Assembly: GCF_020707215.1 (NCBI RefSeq)
Contig: NZ_JAJFET010000004.1
Location: 186,001-250,000, forward strand
Direction: 5' to 3'
Origin: Sphingomonas sp. PL-96
GTDB lineage: Bacteria; Pseudomonadota; Alphaproteobacteria; Sphingomonadales; Sphingomonadaceae
Length of the DNA stretch: 64,000 nucleotides
The position numbers and the translations under genes are program-made. Below, one piece after another: positions 31,130-40,125 of the stretch. The notes beneath the pieces were generated by a model, which saw only the letters and a list, made by a program, of their open reading frames with translations, was not told where the DNA came from and did not search any database. Within the stretch, counting starts at the first letter, position 1; every line of letters begins with the position of its first letter.

Positions 31130-31840
31130 ATGGCCGCTCCGACGATCCTGATCGTGGAAGACGACGCCCAGTTGCGAACCCTGATCGCGCGCGCGCTTCA
31201 GGGGAACGGCTTTGTCGTCCGCACAGCCTCCGGCGCAGCCGAGATGTGGGCATTCCTGGACGCAAGCGTCATCGACCTCATCGTCCTCGACATCATGCTG
31301 CCCGGACCGAACGGGATCGACCTGTGCCGCGAGATCCGGCGCAAGGGCAACACGCCGATCATCTTCGCGAGCGCCAAGGGCAGCGAAACAGACCGGGTGG
31401 TGGGGCTGGAACTGGGCGCGGACGATTATCTGCCCAAGCCCTTCAGCACCGAGGAACTGGTGGCACGCGTCCGCGCCGTCCTGCGGCGTGCGGCTCCCAC
31501 ACAACAGGATGGGGGCCGCAGCGGCGACAACCTGCGCTTCGACGGCTGGACCGTGAACCTCCCGCGACGCGAACTGCGATCCGCCAGCAACGCGATCGTG
31601 GAGCTGACCGCGGCCGAATTCGACCTGCTGGTAACGCTGCTGGAGCATGCGCAGCGGACGGTCGCGCGCGAGCGGCTGCTGGAGCTGACGCGGACGCGCA
31701 ACGAGGATTCCTCGGACCGGAGCGTCGACGTGCTGGTGAGCCGGATCCGGCGCAAGCTGAGCGTCGGCGACAAGCCGGCCCCGATCCTCACGATTCGCGG
31801 GGTCGGCTACATGCTGAACGTGCCCGTCGAGCGCGGATAG
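31130..31840 (+). CDS. OmpR/PhoB-family response regulator
   Basis: A 236-residue DNA-binding response regulator. The receiver (about 5-118) has E10/D11/D12, phospho-acceptor D54 (LIVLDIMLPG), ASAKG and KPF. A winged-helix output domain follows (about 135-230), with LTAAEFDLLVTLLEHAQ, DRSVDVLVSRIRRKL and TIRGVGYML, all typical of OmpR/PhoB. AAAAGGA precedes ATG 31130. No sensor kinase gene is adjacent, so it is an orphan here. It is divergent from the coiled-coil protein gene. Confidence 0.95.
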   Translation: MAAPTILIVEDDAQLRTLIARALQGNGFVVRTASGAAEMWAFLDASVIDLIVLDIMLPGPNGIDLCREIRRKGNTPIIFASAKGSETDRVVGLELGADDYLPKPFSTEELVARVRAVLRRAAPTQQDGGRSGDNLRFDGWTVNLPRRELRSASNAIVELTAAEFDLLVTLLEHAQRTVARERLLELTRTRNEDSSDRSVDVLVSRIRRKLSVGDKPAPILTIRGVGYMLNVPVERG

Positions 31841-31974
31841 TTTTTCCGGCGCCGAGCCGTGCTCTCTCCACGGCGCGGCACGCCCAGCAACACTTCCCTA
31901 CATTTGCGCCGCACTGCAGCAAAAACCATCCTGTACCAGACGCCTGCATCCTTCCCGGTGCAGGAGATGGCACG

Positions 31975-32079
31975 ATGGAATTCGACTTCGCCTTGAACTG
32001 GCTCGAACTGAAGGGCGCGCTGCTCACCCTGGGCGCGCTGATCGTCTTTGCGGCGGCGGAAGGCTGGCGCTCCCGCTAG
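31975..32079 (+). CDS. Small membrane protein, 34 residues
   Basis: A short frame with a strong ribosome site (CAGGAG, 8 bases before ATG 31975). It encodes an acidic/amphipathic start (MEFDFALNWLELKG), one hydrophobic helix (ALLTLGALIVFAAAEG) and a basic end (WRSR). This pattern fits a single-pass inner-membrane peptide with its C-terminus in the cytoplasm. It begins 134 bases after the OmpR-type regulator. The function is unknown. Confidence 0.5.
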   Translation: MEFDFALNWLELKGALLTLGALIVFAAAEGWRSR

Positions 32080-32405
32080 GCCCCGCCGGCCTCGCCCGCC
32101 ACGTTCCCGTCCGCAGGACGCGCAGGCAGCCCGCGCGCGGCGGTCGCTGATGGCCAACAGCCGGGCGTCGAGTGCCCCGCGCTTGGGATGACGCTCAGAT
32201 ATCTGCGCTCCGCCTGCTCGAAATAGTTGAAAAAAGGGGCTGCGGATCAAGCGCCGCCAAGCGGACCTCGGGTGATTGTCACGTGAGCGCATCGATACGC
32301 GACGTCGACAGTGGAATAGTTTGTTTTCTTTGCTAGCCCTACGACACTTCTCGAGCAGTCCTGTGATCCCTTGGCGCGGTTCACATCGACGGAGGGAGCT
32401 GAGAT
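32080..32405. other. Intergenic stretch with no recognised element
   Basis: I see no gene, RNA or convincing hairpin here. The right half is visibly less GC-rich than its surroundings and contains A/T runs (GAAAAAA near 32230, TTTGTTTTCTTTG near 32320). GGAGGGAG near its end is the ribosome site of the next gene. Confidence 0.5.
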
Positions 32406-33338
32406 ATGGGCCATCAGCAATTAAGGAGGATTTGCAGACTTTCGCTTCCTCTCCTGCTGCTCAGCACCTCCCATTCCGCTCAAGCCCAAGCCGTAGCGCC
32501 GCAGATGCCAGTAACGCCGGCAGCATCGGGCGAGGAAGACATCGTCGTCAGGGGCATGAACAGAAAGGAGCGAGATAAGGCGATTGCCGGATATGTGGAC
32601 GCGCTGACCGAGATGAATCCCGCTGATCCTATCGCGCTGTACGAACCCGGCATCTACTGTCCGGCTGCCTTCGGTCTCAGCGACACTCGCAATGAGGAGG
32701 TCGTCGCCCGCATGTGGCGAGCAGCCGAAATCGCGGGTGTAAGGCCGGCAGCACGACCGTGCATTGCGAGCGCGTTTGTTTTCTTCGTGGATGACATTGC
32801 CGCATTCCTGGACCTCCTCAAGGCGCAGCAGCCTATTTTCTTCGGCGATCTTCTCGACAAGGAGCCTCGCGCTGATGGCGGTCCCGTTTTGGCTTGGCAG
32901 TTGAAGCGCGATTTCGATCCGCAGCACATGCCGCTTGCCGCGAGGCGGTTTGGCCCCCGCGTCGTGGCTAGCCCCGTCGGTGGGTCACGGATTCTGTCCA
33001 TGATCACGCGCGCTGTCGCTGCGTCGGTCGTGATTATCGAGCGCAAGGCATTGCTCAGGCAGTCCGCTACGCAGATTGCAGATTACGCGATGATGCGCAC
33101 GGTCGTAGATGGCGATTTACGAACGACAGTGGCTAACTCGCAGAGCATTCTCAGGGTGCTGGACGCACCAGCGAGTAGCCGCCCTCCTACCTCGCTAACG
33201 CGTTGGGACCTGGCATACCTCAAGGGCCGTTACAAAGGTGATCTGCGAGTTTATGGGCTGAGGCGGGCGGCCGCCATCCGGAGTGCGTTGAAGCGCGAAC
33301 TCGACCAATCGGAACCCGCAGATCAAAGCGCCCCATGA
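32406..33338 (+). CDS. Secreted protein of unknown function
   Basis: A 310-residue protein with a signal peptide (about 1-28, LPLLLLSTSHSAQAQ). A short linker precedes EEDIVVRGMNRKERDKAI, a TonB-box-like or sphingomonad surface-protein motif. The rest is a globular domain with paired cysteines around residues 80 and 120 (GIYCPAAFG, ARPCIAS). I associate this layout with an uncharacterised sphingomonad secreted family, from memory only. GGAGGGAG precedes ATG 32406. Codon third positions are less GC-biased than in the neighbours, and the gene is isolated by poorly coding gaps on both sides, so horizontal acquisition is possible. Confidence 0.65.
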   Translation: MGHQQLRRICRLSLPLLLLSTSHSAQAQAVAPQMPVTPAASGEEDIVVRGMNRKERDKAIAGYVDALTEMNPADPIALYEPGIYCPAAFGLSDTRNEEVVARMWRAAEIAGVRPAARPCIASAFVFFVDDIAAFLDLLKAQQPIFFGDLLDKEPRADGGPVLAWQLKRDFDPQHMPLAARRFGPRVVASPVGGSRILSMITRAVAASVVIIERKALLRQSATQIADYAMMRTVVDGDLRTTVANSQSILRVLDAPASSRPPTSLTRWDLAYLKGRYKGDLRVYGLRRAAAIRSALKRELDQSEPADQSAP

Positions 33339-33756
33339 TGGTGCCGTCGCGAACAGTGCAAGTGGTGACCAGCCATCGGACCTAAGCCGTTTGTAGGCTG
33401 GATCCAACGACTAGCTACGTTCACAGCGACTACTTCGACGACCGTTCCCGAAGGCCATCCTTTCCTACGGCCGTTCATGCGATCCCGGCACAAGGAAGCG
33501 AGCTGCTGCACCACCGGTGTGTGGATGTGGAACAGGTTGTCGCGGACCTCCTCCGTCTGGACCGCCGACTGCCCCCGTCCGATGCCAGCGTTCGTGCGGG
33601 ACCGCCCGTCAGCGTTTCGTGCCGCTTCTGCAGGAACGCCTCGTCGGTGGGCGGCCGCATCTCGGAGGCGTCGGCTTGCGCTTGCGGACCAATTGTCGCG
33701 AAAGTTACATCTTGGTCTCTTAGGCGCGGCTGACCCTCATCGAGCCGAGCCTTGCC
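33339..33756. other. Intergenic stretch before the ECF sigma gene
   Basis: There is no gene I can support in these 418 bases. A 62-codon minus-strand frame (33475-33660) has no ribosome site and a composition shift to Arg/Ser, so I do not call it. The last 60 bases (GTTACATC, then TCTCTTAGG) presumably carry the promoter of the sigma factor. Confidence 0.5.
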
Positions 33757-34332
33757 GTGACCGCGCCCAATGTCCGCCCGATAGATCGCTGGTTCGTCGA
33801 CGAGGTGCTGCCGCACGAGCGCGCCTACATCGATTATGCGCGGCGAACGATGCGCCATGAGGACGAGGCGGGCGACGTCGTGCAGGAAGCCTATGCCAAG
33901 CTGTTCACGCTGGACGGCTGGGCCGCGATCGCCAACCCGCCGGGCTATGTCATGCGCATGATCCGCAACATTGCGATCGACCGCATCCGGCAGGCGCGCG
34001 TGGTGGCCATGCAGCCGCTCCCCTCCCCCGCCATGCTGGACCTGGCGGATGAGACGCCCGACAGCTTCCGGGTCGTGGCCGCCCAGACCCAGATGACCCA
34101 GGTGCAGCACGCCATTTCCGCGCTGCCGGAGCGGTGCAGGGTCGCCCTGGTCCGGCGCCGCTTTGCCGAGGAGACCCCGCGGGAGATCGCGCAGGATCTT
34201 GGCATCAGCGTCTCCACCTTCGAAAAGCGGCTCGCCCGCGCGGTCGAACTGCTCACCCATGCGTTGACCCCGCAGGATCGGTGGCAGGAGGCACAGCGGT
34301 CGGAGGAGGGCGCGCGCAAGGCGCTTCTCTGA
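33757..34332 (+). CDS. ECF-family RNA polymerase sigma factor (FecI-like)
   Basis: A 191-residue sigma factor. Region 2 (about 15-85) includes DEAGDVVQEAYAKLF and GYVMRMIRNIAIDRIRQ. Region 4 (about 118-172) includes LPERCRVALVRRRFAEETPREIAQ and SVSTFEKRLARAVELL. The FecR-like gene and an STN-bearing TonB receptor follow directly, so it belongs to an iron-type cell-surface signalling system that transcribes the receptor operon. The GTG start lacks a strong SD. A downstream start would remove part of region 2, so GTG 33757 is kept. Confidence 0.92.
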   Translation: MTAPNVRPIDRWFVDEVLPHERAYIDYARRTMRHEDEAGDVVQEAYAKLFTLDGWAAIANPPGYVMRMIRNIAIDRIRQARVVAMQPLPSPAMLDLADETPDSFRVVAAQTQMTQVQHAISALPERCRVALVRRRFAEETPREIAQDLGISVSTFEKRLARAVELLTHALTPQDRWQEAQRSEEGARKALL

Positions 34333-34408
34333 TCCGATGCCGCTTGATAAGCATCGGCCCGCCGCCGGTCGTTCATCCGATCGGATCAGGATGCGGATTC
34401 GCTGACCC

Positions 34409-35338
34409 ATGCACCACTCGAAAGATCCTCTGGGTCAGGATGCCCTTGTCGCGGAAGCCGCGCGCTGGTTCGCCTCCCTAGATGCGGGAACCGCGCGCCA
34501 GGAGGAGTTCGAGGCGTGGCGGAACCGCGATCCCGCGCATGCGGTCGCCTATGCCCGCGTGGTCAACAATTGGGAAAGCCTGACGGTCAGCGGCGCCGCC
34601 GAGCCCAATGCGGTTGCGCGGGCGAGCCGGCGCAGCTGGTTGCGGGCAGCCGCGGTGGGGCTTCCCCTGGCGATGGTCGGCTCGACGCTGCTCACCCGCC
34701 GCGCCTATGCCTGGCAGCATGCGACCACCGGGGTCGGGGAAACCCGGCGGCTGGTCCTGCCGGACGGCAGCGTCGCCTATCTCAACACCGACAGCGCCTT
34801 GGCGTGGCGGTTTGCAGGCGCGGAGCATGCCGTGAGGCTGGATCGCGGCGAAGTGGCGTTGGACATACGGCAGGCCGGCACCACGGCGCTGCGCATGAAC
34901 GACCGGTCCTTCCCGCTGGCGGCAGGACTGGTGGATGCCCGCACGACGTCCGGCAGGACGGAGCTGACCCTGGTCGACGGCACGACCATGCCGGTGCCGG
35001 GCGCCGAGGCCGGCATGTCGTTGCAACCGCACGACACGCTGGTGATCGGCCGGGACGGCAGGCAGCGCGTCCACCGCGGCAGTGCGGAACGCGTGGCATC
35101 GCTCATCGCGTGGCGCGCCGGCGAGATCGTCTTCCTGGACGTCTCGCTGGCCGAGGCGGCGGCCGACTTCAACCGCCATCTCACCGCCAAGATCCGGGTC
35201 GCGGACGCAGCACTCGCGCGCGAAAAGATCGGCGGGCGCTTTGATCTTCACCAGCCCGACCAATTCCTGCGGGCGGTATCGCTGACGCTGGGCGCACGGG
35301 TTCTGCGCACCGAGGCAGGGTATACGCTGACCCGCTGA
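34409..35338 (+). CDS. FecR-family anti-sigma regulator
   Basis: A 309-residue inner-membrane regulator. The N-terminal cytoplasmic part (about 1-75) has the DUF4880-like WFASLDAGTARQEEFEAWRNRDPAHAVAY region that binds the sigma factor. One transmembrane segment follows (about 80-97), then the periplasmic FecR domain (about 110-210, VGETRRLVLPDGSVAYLNTDS) and a C-terminal STN-like region (about 240-309). It begins 76 bases after the sigma gene and passes a signal from the receptor downstream. A run of eight T's follows the stop at about 35338-35346, without a clear hairpin. Confidence 0.93.
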   Translation: MHHSKDPLGQDALVAEAARWFASLDAGTARQEEFEAWRNRDPAHAVAYARVVNNWESLTVSGAAEPNAVARASRRSWLRAAAVGLPLAMVGSTLLTRRAYAWQHATTGVGETRRLVLPDGSVAYLNTDSALAWRFAGAEHAVRLDRGEVALDIRQAGTTALRMNDRSFPLAAGLVDARTTSGRTELTLVDGTTMPVPGAEAGMSLQPHDTLVIGRDGRQRVHRGSAERVASLIAWRAGEIVFLDVSLAEAAADFNRHLTAKIRVADAALAREKIGGRFDLHQPDQFLRAVSLTLGARVLRTEAGYTLTR

Positions 35339-35425
35339 TTTTTTTTCGCGCGGTTTGGAGGCGGCGCCCCGCCCCGCCGTCACCCCTGCGAGTGGCGCGC
35401 TTCTGCGCCAGGGGGGGTTCATCGC

Positions 35426-38400
35426 ATGTCCGCTCGCACGTTCCATTCGCTTTTTGCTGCCCTGATCACGTCCACCGCGATCGTCGCCACGCCGGCTCAG
35501 GCGGCGACGTTCCGCTTCGACCTGCCGAGCCAGGCGCTGGGCGAGGCGCTGATCGCCTTTTCCAAGCAGGCCGGGGTGAAGATCGTCTATCCCGCCGACG
35601 AGGTCCGGGGCGCAGTGGCGCCGGCCGTGCGGGGCACACTGACCCGGCAGGAGGCGCTCCGCCGCCTGATCGCAGGGTCCGGGCTGAAGGTCGTGGGCGA
35701 CGACGGCCAGCTGGTCGCGCTTGCGCAGGACACGGTGGGAAACGTCCCCGGTGCGGTGGCTGCTGAGCCCGCGGACGAGCCCGAGATCGTCGTCACCGGC
35801 TATCGCGAGTCGATCGAGCAGAGCCTTCAGCAAAAGCGCCAGGCCAACGCCTTCATCGACGTCATCACTGCCGAGGACATCGGCAAGTTCCCCGACAAGA
35901 ACGTCGCCGACGCGCTGCAGCGCATGCCCGGCGTCGTCATCACCCGCGACGGCGGCGAGGGCAGCCGCGTCAGCATCCGCGGACTCCAGCCCGGCCTCAC
36001 CCAGACGCTGCTGAACGGCAACTTCCTGGCCGGCGCGGATAGCGGCGATCCCCAGCGCTCGTTCAACTTCGTCATGCTGCCGTCGAACTTCATCGCCAGC
36101 ACCGAGGTCTACAAGTCATCCGAGGCCCGGCTGGAAGAGGGCGGCATCGGCGGGACCATCATCCTCAACACCCGCCGCCCCTTTGACGTGCCCTCGGGCT
36201 CCGGCTTCATCTCGGCCGAAGGCACCTATTCGGACAACAGCGACAAGTTCGAGCCGCAGATCGGCGCGCAATATTCGTGGAAGAACGAGGCGGAAACGGT
36301 CGGCTTCCTGATCGGCGGCGTCTATCAGAAGCGCACCAACCGCGAGATGCGCTCGACCGCCGGTACCTGGCGCTGGTGGAGCGATCGCGACGCCGATGGC
36401 AATGTGCTGGAGCGCGCGACCGACGTGAACGGCAACCCGATCGCCAATGATGCGGCGGTGTCCTACTGGACCGGCGGCGGCCAGAGCACGACCGACGGCA
36501 CCCACTATACCGGCTATTGGGCGCCCCAGTCGGTGCGCGCCGAGGTCATGGACCAGGATCGTGAGCGCTTCGGCATCCAGGCGACCGCCCAGTTTCGCCC
36601 GGTCGATAATCTGACGCTGACCGCCAACTATTTCCGCTTCGAATACAGCAGCGACTATGTGCTCAACCAGCTGACCATCCCCGAATGGGGATATGGCAAG
36701 TTCTTCAGCGATGCGGCGTTCGACGAGAGCGGCACCGTCATGCAGTCCGCAACCTTCGCGGTACCCGGCGCCAGCTGCCTCACCAGCACGCCGATGTGCA
36801 CCATGGAGACCCCGCGCCTTACGGGCTACTACAGCAAGGAGAAGCAGCACTCGCAGACCTACGAGGGCGAGGCGCGCTACAAGCGGGACCGTTTCGAAGC
36901 GGTGCTGAAGGTCGGCAAGACCATGTCCGAGGGCGGGCCCTCGATGCGATTCCAGGTCGCCGCCAAGCCCCGCATCACCGTCACCGGGCAGGAGCAGAAC
37001 GGCAATTTCCTGAGCGCCTGGGACCTGAGCAACCAGGGCGTGGCCATGGAATTCTCGCCCGAGCTCCAGCAGAATCTGATGAACGGCATCGCCCAGATCG
37101 ACGTCGGCGGCACCACCTCCAGCTTCACCAACAGCGAGATCAGCCAGCCCTATCTCCAGCTCGACCTGACGCGCGAGTTCGACGGGGGGCTGCTGCGCTC
37201 GATCCAGCTGGGCGGCAAGTGGCGCAAGCTGAAGGTCCATCGCGAGACCGGCCGCAACGAATGGTATGTCGATGACGCCAACACCCAGCGCTACCAGGAC
37301 ACGGCGGCAGGTGCGGTCGCCCAGCCCGAATATTTCTACGACACGCCGATGGGCAACATCAACGGCGGCTTCAGCGCCAACCTCTACCCAGGCATCAACT
37401 TCGAGCGGTACCTGGAAATCATCAACGAGCGCTACGGTGCGTCGGTCCAGGTCGAGGAGCCGAACAACGTCTATGACCTGAGCGAGGAAGTGTGGGGCGG
37501 CTATGCCCAGCTCAACTTCGGCACGGGGGGCCTGCGCGGCAACCTGGGCGCCCGGTTGGTCCACACCACCCAGACCGACGAGACCTCGGACCGGCTCCAG
37601 TATCTTGACGATTATTGCGTCAACGGTCCCCTGGGCCCGCTCGATCCGAACCGGCCGATCGGCGCCGACGGCAACTGCCAGATCCTGCCCCTGGCCGAGC
37701 GCGAGCGGATCGAGAACGTGCGCCTGAACGAGCGCAAGACCTACACGGATTTCCTGCCGAGCCTGAACGTCTCCTATGACGTCACTCCCAACCTGCTGCT
37801 GCGCGGCGCGGTCGCAAAGGTCGTCGCCCGGCCGGCGATCTCCGACCTCGCGGGCTCGCGTTCGCTCACCTACAAGTCGGACGCCTATGCGTTCGACCGC
37901 GACCAGTTCGGCGAGTTCGCAGGCTGGTCGGGCAGCGGCGGCAACTCGGGGCTGAAGCCCTTTTCCGCCTGGCAATATGACGTGGGGCTGGAATGGTATT
38001 TCAGCCGCGGCTCGGTGATCGGCACCACCTTGTTCCGCAAGGATGTCGACAATTTCATCGTGCCGCTGGTGATGGACGTGACGCGCGAGGTTGCGGGGCA
38101 GCAGGTGCTCATCGAATCCTATTCGACCGTCGCCAACGGTTCGAGCGCGGTGTCGCAGGGCGTCGAGGTCTATGCGCAGCACACGCTGCCCTTCGGCCTG
38201 GGCGCGCAGGTGAATTTCACCTACAACGACACCTCCACCGCGGACGTGACGCTGGACGGGCAAAAGGTCGGCACCTCGCCGCTGGTCGGCAGCGCCAAGA
38301 CCCAGTTCAACGCGTCGGCATTCTACGAGAACGAGAAGCTGCTGCTGCGCGCCTCGTACAACCGCCGCGGCACCGTGGTCGGCGGACTTTCGTCGGGCCT

Positions 38401-38602
38401 TAACACCTATACCGCGCCCTATGAGCAGGTCGACATCAACGCCTCCTATGCGCTGACCAACGGCGTGCTGCTGACCGCCTCGGTCATCAACCTCACCAAG
38501 TCCGAGGAGTGGCAATATCTGGGCAACGACACCAAGGCCCGCTTTGTCGGCAGCGTCTACTCGGGCCGTCGCGCCTATGTCGGGCTCTCGTACAACTTCT
38601 GA
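35426..38602 (+). CDS. TonB-dependent outer-membrane receptor with N-terminal STN signalling domain
   Basis: A 1058-residue receptor and transducer. A signal peptide (1 to about 26) is followed by an STN domain (about 28-80, FDLPSQALGEALIAFSKQAGV), a linker with the TonB-box-like EIVVTGYRES, a plug (about 130-260, AEDIGKFPDKNVADALQRMPG) and a 22-strand-type barrel ending in Phe (GLSYNF). The plug sequence matches the TIGR01782-type subgroup, often linked to sugars or other carbon sources rather than siderophores. With the sigma and FecR genes upstream it should control its own expression. A terminator follows at 38614-38655, yet the nuclease-like gene starts 68 bases after the stop. Confidence 0.95.
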   Translation: MSARTFHSLFAALITSTAIVATPAQAATFRFDLPSQALGEALIAFSKQAGVKIVYPADEVRGAVAPAVRGTLTRQEALRRLIAGSGLKVVGDDGQLVALAQDTVGNVPGAVAAEPADEPEIVVTGYRESIEQSLQQKRQANAFIDVITAEDIGKFPDKNVADALQRMPGVVITRDGGEGSRVSIRGLQPGLTQTLLNGNFLAGADSGDPQRSFNFVMLPSNFIASTEVYKSSEARLEEGGIGGTIILNTRRPFDVPSGSGFISAEGTYSDNSDKFEPQIGAQYSWKNEAETVGFLIGGVYQKRTNREMRSTAGTWRWWSDRDADGNVLERATDVNGNPIANDAAVSYWTGGGQSTTDGTHYTGYWAPQSVRAEVMDQDRERFGIQATAQFRPVDNLTLTANYFRFEYSSDYVLNQLTIPEWGYGKFFSDAAFDESGTVMQSATFAVPGASCLTSTPMCTMETPRLTGYYSKEKQHSQTYEGEARYKRDRFEAVLKVGKTMSEGGPSMRFQVAAKPRITVTGQEQNGNFLSAWDLSNQGVAMEFSPELQQNLMNGIAQIDVGGTTSSFTNSEISQPYLQLDLTREFDGGLLRSIQLGGKWRKLKVHRETGRNEWYVDDANTQRYQDTAAGAVAQPEYFYDTPMGNINGGFSANLYPGINFERYLEIINERYGASVQVEEPNNVYDLSEEVWGGYAQLNFGTGGLRGNLGARLVHTTQTDETSDRLQYLDDYCVNGPLGPLDPNRPIGADGNCQILPLAERERIENVRLNERKTYTDFLPSLNVSYDVTPNLLLRGAVAKVVARPAISDLAGSRSLTYKSDAYAFDRDQFGEFAGWSGSGGNSGLKPFSAWQYDVGLEWYFSRGSVIGTTLFRKDVDNFIVPLVMDVTREVAGQQVLIESYSTVANGSSAVSQGVEVYAQHTLPFGLGAQVNFTYNDTSTADVTLDGQKVGTSPLVGSAKTQFNASAFYENEKLLLRASYNRRGTVVGGLSSGLNTYTAPYEQVDINASYALTNGVLLTASVINLTKSEEWQYLGNDTKARFVGSVYSGRRAYVGLSYNF

Positions 38603-38613
38603 CGTCCCCCCCT

Positions 38614-38655
38614 CGGCCGGCTGGGCGTCCCGTCCGGCCGGCCGCCTTTTCTTTT
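38614..38655 (+). terminator. Intrinsic terminator after the TonB receptor gene
   Basis: GGCCGGC (38615-38621) can pair with GCCGGCC (38637-38643), with further GC pairing inside, and TTTTCTTTT follows at 38647-38655. It may only partly stop transcription into the nuclease-like gene, whose start lies 16 bases later. Confidence 0.6.
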
Positions 38656-38670
38656 GCACAAGGGCTCACG

Positions 38671-39657
38671 ATGCGTACCGCACTCCTGCTCGGCATGGCG
38701 CTGCTCCTGGCAGCCCAGCCCACCGCCGCGCTGGCCTGGGGTGGGCGCGGCCATGCCGTGATCGACCAGGCGGCCCTCGCCGCCCTGCCGGAAGACGGCC
38801 CGGTGTTCCTGCGCAACCATGCCGAATTCATCGCCGAGGAGGCCGGCGCGCCCGACACGTGGCGCTCCTCGTCCGAACCTTTCTCCAAGATCGACGAGGA
38901 CCCGAACCACACCTGGTTCGTCGAGCGGCTCGCGTTCCTGCGCGAGGTGCCGCGCTCGCGCTATGCCTTTGTGCTGGCGCTCTATCGCGAGCATGAACGC
39001 GTGCGGAAGACCGATCCCAAGGCGGCGGAGCGGCTGAACGTCCGCTGGACGGGCACGCTGCCCTATGCGGTGATGGAGGGCTATGGGCGCATCGTGGCCG
39101 GCATGCGCAGCCTGCGCTCCAAGCAGTCCAAGGGCGAACCCACCGCCAATATCGAGCGGACGCTGGCCTTCTACACCGCCTGGATGTCGCACTACATCGC
39201 CGACGCCGCCAACCCCCACCATGTCAGCATCCATTGCGAAGGCTGGGTCGGCGACAATCCCAAGGGCTATGCGACCGGCGGCGGGATCCATGGCAAGTTC
39301 GAGATCGGCTATGCCGATGCGATCAACCTCCAGCCCTCCGACTTCTCCGGCCGGATCGGTGCGCCCCAGCGGCAGGACGGCGACCTGTTCGACGCGGTGC
39401 TCGCCTACCTCAAGGATAGCAACCGGGAGGTCGAGACCATCTTCGACCTGGATAAGCGCGGGGTGCTTGCGGACCCGGCCAGCCGCGAAGGCCGCGACTT
39501 CGTCTATCGCCGCAGCGCCGCCGGCGCCGCGATGCTGCGCGACCTGCTCACCCGCGCCTGGAAGGAGAGCGCGACGCCCGGCGTCGGCGTGGCCCGCCCG
39601 CAGGATCCGTCCAGCCCGAACTACGACCCGGAGACCGGTACGGCGCCTGCTCCCTGA
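38671..39657 (+). CDS. S1/P1 nuclease-like secreted phosphodiesterase
   Basis: A 328-residue exported protein. The signal peptide covers about 1-22. The mature N-terminus begins W-GGRGH (23-28), where the Trp and His are zinc ligands in S1/P1 nucleases and zinc phospholipase C. Further ligand-like residues are in WMSHYIADAANPHHVS (about 170-185) and HCEGWVGDNP. Its position behind a receptor operon suggests it releases phosphate, nucleosides or a ligand in the periplasm. The fold is shared by nucleases and phospholipases, so the substrate is open. Its C-terminus is Pro/Ser-rich. Confidence 0.75.
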   Translation: MRTALLLGMALLLAAQPTAALAWGGRGHAVIDQAALAALPEDGPVFLRNHAEFIAEEAGAPDTWRSSSEPFSKIDEDPNHTWFVERLAFLREVPRSRYAFVLALYREHERVRKTDPKAAERLNVRWTGTLPYAVMEGYGRIVAGMRSLRSKQSKGEPTANIERTLAFYTAWMSHYIADAANPHHVSIHCEGWVGDNPKGYATGGGIHGKFEIGYADAINLQPSDFSGRIGAPQRQDGDLFDAVLAYLKDSNREVETIFDLDKRGVLADPASREGRDFVYRRSAAGAAMLRDLLTRAWKESATPGVGVARPQDPSSPNYDPETGTAPAP

Positions 39658-39732
39658 GCTCGCCCCTGACGGAACTCGCCCTGTGGAGATCGGTGCGGGG
39701 ACCCCGGCTCCGTCCGGCGCGTTACCGCCTCA

Positions 39733-40077
39733 ATGCCACACGCCAGCAACATCGTCCGCTGCGACGGACCGGACAGTCCCCACGCGTTCGACATCATCCC
39801 GCTGAAGCCGCGCAACGGCATGCTGGATGCGCGCTGCCCGGTATGCCGGGGCCATGGCGAGTGGAACGTCGAGATCGACTTGGTGAGCTTTCGCAGCAAG
39901 CGGGCCGTGTGCGACCGTTGCCTGGGTGCCGGCTGGGTCGAGACGGGCACGGACCCCGTCGGCATCCCCGACATCGAGCTCTCGCCCGAGGGCAAGCCGC
40001 GCTGGGTGGTGAACTATGTCCCGCGCGAGGATGCCGGCGACGAGCCCGCCTCCGGAAGTACCCTGCTCGAGCCCTGA
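39733..40077 (+). CDS. Small zinc-ribbon protein, function unknown
   Basis: A 114-residue protein with two CxxC pairs, CPVCRGHGEW (about 35) and CDRCLGAGWV (about 60). The CxxCxGxG form resembles the cysteine-rich domain of DnaJ and should bind one zinc. The rest is Pro/Glu-rich without a recognised domain. There is no strong SD before ATG 39733. Coding-like composition and the paired motifs are the reasons to keep it. It is convergent with the DUF1206 gene. Confidence 0.65.
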   Translation: MPHASNIVRCDGPDSPHAFDIIPLKPRNGMLDARCPVCRGHGEWNVEIDLVSFRSKRAVCDRCLGAGWVETGTDPVGIPDIELSPEGKPRWVVNYVPREDAGDEPASGSTLLEP

Positions 40078-40125
40078 CGCCGCTCCTTCTGCCAGCATTG
40101 GACGGCGGGTCGACGCCGCCGCGCC

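Noticed and set aside
33475..34410. 311-codon minus-strand frame opposite the sigma factor
   Set aside because: Sigma regions 2 and 4 are clear on the plus strand; the tail 33475-33660 alone has no ribosome site.
35335..35346. T-run after the FecR gene as a terminator
   Set aside because: Only a 4-bp GGGT/ACCC stem precedes it, and the receptor gene directly downstream is expected to be co-transcribed.
36116..38659. 847-codon minus-strand open frame opposite the TonB receptor
   Set aside because: Antisense shadow of a well-supported receptor; no motif or start signal.
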